Positions 57,567 through 64,000 of a stretch of DNA of 64,000 nt are shown piece after piece. Below the pieces are notes generated by a model, which saw nothing but the letters and a program-made list of their open reading frames with translations, was not told the origin of the DNA and searched no databases. The translations under genes were made by a program, and so were the position numbers. The stretch's first letter is position 1. Each line of letters opens with the position of its first letter. Origin of the DNA: Verrucomicrobiota bacterium (lineage in GTDB: Bacteria; Verrucomicrobiota; Verrucomicrobiia; Limisphaerales; BJHT01); contig BJHT01000003.1 of assembly GCA_014193395.1 (NCBI GenBank), positions 1 through 64,000 of the forward strand, written 5' to 3'.

Positions 57567-60388
57567 AGGCGACGCTTTGGCTCATGTTGGGGTTGGCCGG
57601 CCTCGCCAGCCCGCGGGCGACGGCGGAAGAGCCGTCTTTCGACCGCGTCGTTGCGCCTGTGCTTGCGGGACGGTGCCTTGATTGCCACTCGGGTCCGAAA
57701 CCGAAGGGCAAACTTGACCTCAGCCGGAAGGAGCAAGCACTGAAGCAGATCGTGGCCGGCGCGCCGGGCCGGAGCCGGCTCTGGCAGGTGGTGGAGGCGG
57801 ATGAGATGCCGCCCAAGCATCCGCTGCCGCAAAGTGAGAAGGCGATTCTGCGCGACTGGATCGCGAGTGGGGCGACGTGGGGACGAGATCCGATTGATCC
57901 TTTCCGTTACTCATCGAAGGCCCGCGCCGGATACGACTGGTGGTCGCTTCAGCCGCTGAAGGCGCCTGCTCCGCCCGAGACGCAGGGCGACAATTGGTCC
58001 CGGAATGAGATCGATCGATTTGTCTTCGCCGGGCTGGCCGCGAAAGGCTTTCGACCCTCGCCAGTGGCGGATGCGCGGACCCGGGTGCGCCGACTTTATT
58101 TCGACCTGCTGGGCTTGCCGGCACCAGTCGAGGTGATCGAGCGATTTTCCGCCGATCCGTCGGCGGGTGCGTGGGCGCGACTGGTTGACGAGCTGCTTGA
58201 GTCCAAACATTACGGCGAGCGTTGGGCAAGGCATTGGATGGATGTCGCCCGCTTTGGCGAGAGCGGCGGCTTCGAATACAACACGCCGAGGGCAAACGCC
58301 TGGCACTACCGCGACTGGCTCATTCGTTCGTTCAACAACGACCTCCCCTACGACCAGTTCGTGCGGATGCAGTTGGCGGGCGACATCCTCGCCCCCGGCT
58401 CGACCGAGGGCATGGCGGCGGTGGGCTTTCTCGTCGCGGGCGTCCACAACGAAGTGCTGGGGATAAATCCGAAAATGCGGATGGCCGGGCGGCAGGACGA
58501 ACTGGCGGAAATAGCTGGCACGGTGGGGCAGGCCTTCCTCGGGATGACGGTGCATTGCGCCCGCTGTCACGACCACAAGTTCGATCCGCTTTCGGCAAAG
58601 GAATACTACCAGTTCATCGCGGCGCTCGATGGCGTGAGGCATGGGGAGCGAACGCTGGGCAACAACGAGGAGACCAGCAAACTCCGCCGTCAGCGAAAAG
58701 AACTGGAGCGCAAACTGGTCGAGCTGGTCATCGCCCGCCAAGGCGAGCTGACGACCACGGCGAACATCCTCGAACTCCGCAATCCCATTGAGGCCAACCG
58801 TGCAGGCAAGACCTATCGCGTGTCGCTGCGGCTGGCACCGACCACCTGGGCCGCCGCTTCCCAAGGCACGGCCGAGCACGATGGGGTCGTCGTTCGCATC
58901 CTCCGGGCGTCGGACGGCGGGCAACTCGCTTCCCAGTTCTTTGAAGCGCGGGAGTGGGCCGATGGACGAAACGCCACCGTCTTCGTGCCCAAGGAGTTCA
59001 GCTTCACGGGCGATGGCTCCGGCCCGGTGCGTTTGCGGCTTGAGCCTTTCCCGCTCAATTCCCAGCGCTTCGGGGGAGCGGTCGATGATCTGGAGATTCG
59101 CGAGGGAGATCGCCAGGTTTTCGGTGAAGGCTTCAACGATTTGGAGCAGACTTCTCCGCCCGGAACGCAGGCCGATACCAAAGGCAAAGTCTATCACAGC
59201 GCCCGCAGCGCGCGGTGGAAGGCTTCCGGGCTGAATGCCATCCACGCGGTCGAATGGGCCGCGGGCAATCTGGCGCTCCAACTCTTCGGCGGGCAGCCGG
59301 GAGCAGTCGTTACGGCGGCGACGCCGGAAGAAAAGCGGCTCGAGGCCAAGATCAAAAACGTGGACCAACAGATCGGCTCCCACGCGGCGCGAATTTTCAC
59401 GGTCGTTTCCCAACAGCCCGGCCCCATGCGCCTCCACGCCCGGGGCGACGTGAGCCTGCAGGGCGAGGCCGTGCCCGCAGGTGGCCTGGGTGCGGTGCAG
59501 GGGCTTTCACCCGACTTTGCACTGCCGGTGGATGCCCCCGAGGGCGTGCGCCGCCGGAAGCTGGCCGAGTGGATCGCCTCGCGGGACAATCCGCTGCTCC
59601 ACCGCGTGGCGGTGAATCGCGTCTGGCACCATCATTTCGGGCAGGGCCTCGTGCTCTCGCCGAGTGACCTTGGCTTCAATGGCGGACAGCCGAGTCACCC
59701 GGGCGTGCTGGAATGGCTCGCGGTCCGCTTTCGCGAGGACGGGTATTCGTTGAAACGTCTGCATCGCCTGATCCTCACCTCGGCGACCTGGCAGCAGGAA
59801 TCGCGCAGCGAAAACGCAGCGGCCCGGGAAGGCGATGCGGGCAATCGCCTGCTCTGGCGGCAAAGTCCCCGGCGGATCGATGCGGAGACTTTTCGCGATA
59901 CCGTCCTCGCCGTTTCGGGCGCACTGAATCCGCAAATGTTCGGCCCCGGCTACCGGGACGTGCGCCTGGATGAAGTGGCACCAACGACCTATTACACGGC
60001 GATTGATCCGGTCGGGCTCGAGTTCAATCGCCGCACGCTTTATGCCTGGCAGGTGCGCGGGGAGCGCAGTGCCCTGCTGGAGACGCTGGACTGTCCCGAT
60101 CCCTCGGTGACCACGCCCGTTCGCCACACCACCATCACGCCGTCCCAAACACTGAGCCAGTGGAACCACCCGTTCATCCTGCGGATGGCGGACCATTTTG
60201 CCGAACGAGTGACCAAGGAGGCAGGCAAAGCCACGGCCGCCCAGGTAAGACTCGCGTGGCGTCTTGCCTTGGGCCGCGACCCGGCCCCCGCCGAACTCGC
60301 CGATGCCACGGCGCTGGTCGAGCGGCACGGATTGCCCGCTATTGCCCGCACCCTTTTCAACAGCAGTGAAATGATCTGGATCGACTGA
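57563..60388 (+). CDS. PSCyt1/DUF1549/DUF1553-type protein
   Basis: CLDCHSGPKPKGKLDLS and CARCHDHKFDPLS (two CXXCH motifs); HYGERWARHWMDVARFGESGGFEYNTPRANAWHYRDW. ATGA overlap with the IclR gene. Confidence 0.9.
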   Translation: MKATLWLMLGLAGLASPRATAEEPSFDRVVAPVLAGRCLDCHSGPKPKGKLDLSRKEQALKQIVAGAPGRSRLWQVVEADEMPPKHPLPQSEKAILRDWIASGATWGRDPIDPFRYSSKARAGYDWWSLQPLKAPAPPETQGDNWSRNEIDRFVFAGLAAKGFRPSPVADARTRVRRLYFDLLGLPAPVEVIERFSADPSAGAWARLVDELLESKHYGERWARHWMDVARFGESGGFEYNTPRANAWHYRDWLIRSFNNDLPYDQFVRMQLAGDILAPGSTEGMAAVGFLVAGVHNEVLGINPKMRMAGRQDELAEIAGTVGQAFLGMTVHCARCHDHKFDPLSAKEYYQFIAALDGVRHGERTLGNNEETSKLRRQRKELERKLVELVIARQGELTTTANILELRNPIEANRAGKTYRVSLRLAPTTWAAASQGTAEHDGVVVRILRASDGGQLASQFFEAREWADGRNATVFVPKEFSFTGDGSGPVRLRLEPFPLNSQRFGGAVDDLEIREGDRQVFGEGFNDLEQTSPPGTQADTKGKVYHSARSARWKASGLNAIHAVEWAAGNLALQLFGGQPGAVVTAATPEEKRLEAKIKNVDQQIGSHAARIFTVVSQQPGPMRLHARGDVSLQGEAVPAGGLGAVQGLSPDFALPVDAPEGVRRRKLAEWIASRDNPLLHRVAVNRVWHHHFGQGLVLSPSDLGFNGGQPSHPGVLEWLAVRFREDGYSLKRLHRLILTSATWQQESRSENAAAREGDAGNRLLWRQSPRRIDAETFRDTVLAVSGALNPQMFGPGYRDVRLDEVAPTTYYTAIDPVGLEFNRRTLYAWQVRGERSALLETLDCPDPSVTTPVRHTTITPSQTLSQWNHPFILRMADHFAERVTKEAGKATAAQVRLAWRLALGRDPAPAELADATALVERHGLPAIARTLFNSSEMIWID

Positions 60389-61809
60389 TGAACATTTCCC
60401 GCCGCCACTTTCTTGATTTCGCCACTGCCGGCCTTGGCGCCACCGCCGCGCTGCACCTGATGGGCCGCGAGGCGCTCGCTTCCTCCAGCACGGCCCGCGC
60501 TTCCTTTCCCAATCATCCACCGCGAGCGAAACGGGCCATCCACATCTGCCTGATGGGCGGACTCAGCCATGTGGACTCCTTCGATTACAAACCGCAACTC
60601 GCGCGCTTCCACGGCAAGGCACCGCCAGACTCGGTCAAGCCCGATACCTTCTTCGGCAGCGCCGGACTCATGCGGGCGAATGAATGGGAGTTCCGGCAGC
60701 GCGGCGAAAGCGGCTTGTGGGTTTCCGATCTCTTCCCGCACCTCGCCTCGGTGGCGGACGAACTTACCGTGATCCGCTCGATGCACTCCGAATCGGCAAA
60801 TCACACCCCGGCCAGCTTTCTCCAGAACACCGGCTTCCAGATGAACGGCTTCCCCGCGCTGGGAAGCTGGCTCTCCTACGGGCTGGGAAATCTCTCCGAC
60901 TCGCTGCCCACCTTCATCGTCCTGCCGGATGCCCGCAGCCTGCCCAACAACGGCGCAAGCAATTGGAGCAGCGGATTCCTCCCCGCCGAGCACCAGGGCG
61001 CGCTCTTCCGCGCCGGCGACCAGCCTGTTCGCAATCTTTTCGCGGACCGCAAAATCGCTCCGGCGACGGAGCGCGACGCCCGCATCCTCTTGGACAAAAT
61101 GAATCGTCACCATGCGGCCGAGCGAGCCGGTGAGGACCTGCTCACCGCCCGGCTGCGGGCCTACGAGATCGCCGCCCGGATGCAGACCTCCGTTCCTGAG
61201 GTGGTCAATTTTGCCAGCGAAGCCGAGCACATTTCCCGGCTCTACGGCCTCGATCAAAAACCAACCGCCGACTGCGGGCGGCGATGCCTGCTCGCACGGC
61301 GGCTCCTCGAACGCGGGGTCCGGTTCGTGCAAATTTATTCCGGCGGTGCCTTCGGCGGAAGCCCGCGCCACGGTTGGGACGGGCACGAGAACAACCACGA
61401 GAACCACACCCGCGAGGCAGGGCTCATTGATCGTCCGGTCGCCGGACTCATCAAGGATTTGCGCCAGCGCGGCATGTTGGACGACACGCTCATTCTTTTC
61501 ACCTCCGAGTTCGGTCGCACGCCCTTCACCCAGGCACCGGCAGGCAAAATCGGCCTGGGCCGCGACCACAATCCGGAGGGCTTCACCGTCTGGCTGGCCG
61601 GCGCCGGCCTGAAGAATGGCTTCGCCTATGGAGCCACCGACGACGTCGGCTGGAAGGCCGTGGAGAACCCGGTTTCATGGCCTGATTTCCACGCCACGGT
61701 CCTGCACCTGCTTGGGATCGATCACGAGCGGCTGACCTATTATCACAACGGCATCGAGCGCCGCCTAACCAATGTTCACGGCGAGGTTGTGAAGGATCTC
61801 CTCGCATGA
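60388..61809 (+). CDS. DUF1501 family protein with Tat-like signal
   Basis: MNISRRHFLDFATAGLGATAALHLMG; AKRAIHICLMGGLSHVDSFDYKPQL; TGATG overlap with upstream gene. Confidence 0.9.
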   Translation: MNISRRHFLDFATAGLGATAALHLMGREALASSSTARASFPNHPPRAKRAIHICLMGGLSHVDSFDYKPQLARFHGKAPPDSVKPDTFFGSAGLMRANEWEFRQRGESGLWVSDLFPHLASVADELTVIRSMHSESANHTPASFLQNTGFQMNGFPALGSWLSYGLGNLSDSLPTFIVLPDARSLPNNGASNWSSGFLPAEHQGALFRAGDQPVRNLFADRKIAPATERDARILLDKMNRHHAAERAGEDLLTARLRAYEIAARMQTSVPEVVNFASEAEHISRLYGLDQKPTADCGRRCLLARRLLERGVRFVQIYSGGAFGGSPRHGWDGHENNHENHTREAGLIDRPVAGLIKDLRQRGMLDDTLILFTSEFGRTPFTQAPAGKIGLGRDHNPEGFTVWLAGAGLKNGFAYGATDDVGWKAVENPVSWPDFHATVLHLLGIDHERLTYYHNGIERRLTNVHGEVVKDLLA

Positions 61810-61988
61810 ACGATTCGTGGAAACGCTGCGTGCCGCTGATTCGCCGGAGACCCGCCGCTGGCCGCCAAAATCCGGGAGAGAAGGTGAATCCCTATTTCCA
61901 GCACCCGGAGATCGTGCGCGAATTGAAGGCGCTGCGCGAAAGCAGCAAGACCCAGGGCCGCAGCTCAGCGCCAAGCTCGCCGCAGTGA
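61806..61988 (+). pseudogene. Sulfatase C-terminal relic, or a coupled 60-aa microprotein derived from one
   Basis: NPGEKVNPYFQHPEIVRELKALRESSKTQGRSSA aligns with the intact sulfatase tail DPGERVNLYFKHPEIVRELKALLDSSKAQGRSRL (55148-56668); ATG overlaps the DUF1501 stop (ATGA). Confidence 0.8.
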
Positions 61989-62288
61989 AGGACTGAGGCG
62001 CGGTGGAGTTCTCGCGCTTCGTTTTGGTCCGGCGCCGTCGCCAGTTTCTGCGCGACTCGCCGCCGCGATTCCCGTCTTTGCAACCCCGGATCACTCCGCC
62101 ATTCTCGCGCCCATGCCGACGCAGGAACTCAATTCAACGCAGCCGGGGCGCGTAGCATACGACGGCGGCGGGCCTTTCAATCGCCGCAGTTCCGCTGGTC
62201 GCCCGTTCCTCGCGAAAAGCAAAAGTTCCCACACCAACCGCGGTCACCGCACCCGCCATCTGCCCGCCGACGCGGGCCGCGCCCGAGC

Positions 62289-63971
62289 ATGAAGGAAAAC
62301 CAGCAGTTCGAATGGAAGGAGACGTGGCGGGACGAACTCCTGCGCTGGGTCTGCGGCTTTGCGAACGCCGGCGGCGGCGCGCTTCACATCGGACGCAACG
62401 ACCGCGGCAAGGTCGTCGGGCTGCCGGATTCCGCGAAGCTGCTGGAGGAAATTCCCAACAAGATCCGCGACCTCCTCGGCATCCTCGTCGCCGTCAATGC
62501 CCGCGAGGAAAACGGCCTCCCCTGGCTGGAGATCGTCGTCGATCCCTATCCCCATCCGATCAGTTATCGCGGGCACTATTTTCAGCGCAGCGGCAGCACC
62601 AATCAGGAGTTGAAGGGCGCGGCGCTCGACCGCTTCCTGCTGCGCCGGCAGGGCCGCACCTGGGACGGAGTGCCGGTGCCGGGCGTCAAAATCTCACACC
62701 TCTCCACCGCAGCCATCCGCCAGTTTCGTGAACTGGCCCGCGCCAGCGGACGGCTCGACCCGGTGGACCTGCGCGCCTCGAAGGCCGCGCTCATCGAGAA
62801 GCTCCAGCTCACCGAGGGCGCCTATCTCAAGCGCGCCGCCGTGCTCCTCTTTCACGACGACCCCGAGAAATATGTCGCCGGCGCCTTCGTGAAAATCGGC
62901 TTCTTCCGCTCCGAATCCGAACTCGCCTACCACGACACCCTGCACGGCGATCTGTTTGCTCAGGCGGCCAAAACGATTGATCTCGTGCGGACCAAATACC
63001 TCAAGGCCGCCATCACCTATCAGGGCATCCACCGCATCGAACGCTACCCCGTGCCCGATGCCGCCCTGCGCGAGGCCATCCTCAACGCCCTCGTCCACCG
63101 CGACTACGCCGTGGGTGCGCCCGTGCAGATTCGCGTCTATGAGGACCGCCTGAAAATCTGGAACCCCGCCGTGCTCCCGGATGGCTGGACGCTGAAGAAC
63201 CTGCTCGGCACGCACGCGTCCGCACCCTACAACCCCGCGGTCGCCAACGTCTTCTTCCGCTCCGGCGAAATTGAAACCTGGGGCCGCGGCATCGAGCGCA
63301 TCTTCAAGACCTGCAAAGCCGCCGGTACGCCGCGCCCCCGCCTCCTGCTCGAACCCAACGGACTGTGGCTCGAATTCCCCTACGCGTTGGAATATCGGAA
63401 GGCAATGGCGGCGGCTGGCAAACAAGTCGCAGGTGAAGTCAAAGGGGAGGTTGGGAAGACCGCGCCAGCCACGGCACCAGTCACGGCACCAGTCGCAGGT
63501 CAAGTCGAGGCCCCAGTCGGGGACCCAGTCACGGCCCCTGTCACCGCGGAAGTCGCCGATGGAGACGCACAACGGCTAGAGTCAGGGGTAGAGTCAGGGG
63601 TAGAGTCAGGGGTAGAGTCAGGGGTAGAGTCAGGGGTAGAGTCAGGGGTAGAGTCAGGGGTAGAGTCAGGGGTAGAGTCAGGGGTAGAGTCAGGGGTAGA
63701 GTCAGGGGTAGAGTCAGGGGTAGAGTCAGGGGTAGAGTCGCCGATAGTTCTTCAGATACTTGGAATACTAAAAGACAGACCGCAGGCCAAAGCGGAAATC
63801 GCCAGCAGCCTTGGCAGGACCAAGCCATCCCGTTACCTGCACGAACTCATGGCAAAACTGATCCAGAGCAACCGAGTCGAATACACCCTCCCCGGCAAAC
63901 CCAACAGCCGCCTCCAAAAATACCGCCTCACCGCCCACGGCCGCGCGTGGTTCGCCCGCCACCCGCGTTGA
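62289..63971 (+). CDS. AlbA_2 (Schlafen-like) plus C-terminal ATPase-like regulator with tandem-repeat linker and terminal winged-helix-like region
   Basis: FEWKETWRDELLRWVCGFANAGGGALHIGRNDRGKVVGL (AlbA_2); REAILNALVHRDYAVGAPVQIRVYEDRLKIWNPAVLPDGW...NPAVANVFFRSGEIETWGRGIERIF (HATPase_c_4-like); SPIVLQILGILKDRPQAKAEIASSLGRTKPSRYLHELMAKLIQSNRVEYT (wHTH-like). Confidence 0.85.
   Translation: MKENQQFEWKETWRDELLRWVCGFANAGGGALHIGRNDRGKVVGLPDSAKLLEEIPNKIRDLLGILVAVNAREENGLPWLEIVVDPYPHPISYRGHYFQRSGSTNQELKGAALDRFLLRRQGRTWDGVPVPGVKISHLSTAAIRQFRELARASGRLDPVDLRASKAALIEKLQLTEGAYLKRAAVLLFHDDPEKYVAGAFVKIGFFRSESELAYHDTLHGDLFAQAAKTIDLVRTKYLKAAITYQGIHRIERYPVPDAALREAILNALVHRDYAVGAPVQIRVYEDRLKIWNPAVLPDGWTLKNLLGTHASAPYNPAVANVFFRSGEIETWGRGIERIFKTCKAAGTPRPRLLLEPNGLWLEFPYALEYRKAMAAAGKQVAGEVKGEVGKTAPATAPVTAPVAGQVEAPVGDPVTAPVTAEVADGDAQRLESGVESGVESGVESGVESGVESGVESGVESGVESGVESGVESGVESGVESGVESPIVLQILGILKDRPQAKAEIASSLGRTKPSRYLHELMAKLIQSNRVEYTLPGKPNSRLQKYRLTAHGRAWFARHPR
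63459..63554 (+). repeat. Degenerate 12-bp-periodic block encoding (T/x-A-P-V)-type tetrapeptides
   Basis: Eight in-register units: TAPA TAPV TAPV AGQV EAPV GDPV TAPV TAEV. Confidence 0.75.
63579..63734 (+). repeat. Perfect tandem repeat: 13 x 12-bp gagtcaggggta encoding (ESGV)13
   Basis: Direct count; followed by a degenerate 14th unit gagtcgccgata (63735-63746, ESPI). Confidence 0.98.
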
Positions 63972-63975
63972 TGCC

Positions 63976-64000
63976 ATGAACGATCCTGCCGCCGCCACCG
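63976..64000 (+). CDS. Possible start of a gene truncated by the window end
   Basis: ATG 5 bp after the previous stop; only MNDPAAAT visible. Confidence 0.25.

Noticed and set aside
63579-63746. CRISPR array
   Set aside because: Contiguous 12-bp tandem units with no spacers, inside a coding frame.
63541-63828. Minus-strand ORF of 95 aa made of (LTLP)n
   Set aside because: It is the antisense reading of the ESGV repeat array; a 12-bp perfect repeat keeps several frames open. The + strand frame has real domains on both sides.

Overview
This is a GC-rich window with no rRNA, tRNA, CRISPR array or intact transposase that I could recognise. Gene content looks like the PVC superphylum (Verrucomicrobia/Planctomycetes-like); that is an inference from the families present, not a taxonomic measurement. 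Almost all genes are on the + strand. Contents: (i) a HipB/HipA-like pair at the left edge; (ii) a divergent GntR/LacI-type regulator and three prepilin-type secreted proteins; (iii) a large saccharide/catabolic island with seven SASA-type sialate O-acetylesterase-like genes, two sulfatases, a pectate-lyase-like protein, two PDZ/repeat proteins (DUF6288-like), two related amidohydrolases (one fused to a DUF1080-like domain) and putative secreted peptidases; (iv) four modules pairing a PVC-type haem-motif protein (DUF1592-type x3, DUF1549/DUF1553-type x1, each with two CXXCH motifs) with a Tat-signal-like DUF1552 or DUF1501 protein; (v) a right-edge AlbA_2/ATPase-type regulator whose linker holds 13 perfect copies of a 12-bp repeat (ESGV)n next to an older degenerate 12-bp-periodic block. 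Observations most worth following: the in-frame (ESGV)13 linker; gene relics of local families (DUF1552/SASA chimera at 20.3-20.7 kb, sulfatase 5' relic at 43.5 kb, sulfatase 3' relic at 61.8 kb); a tandem SASA protein whose second copy lost the GQSNM nucleophile block; two related palindromic repeats at 1.97 and 55.06 kb, one supplying a stop codon; and a conserved ~48-bp element at the same distance upstream of two prepilin genes. All family names are from recognising motifs in the translations; no database search was run.
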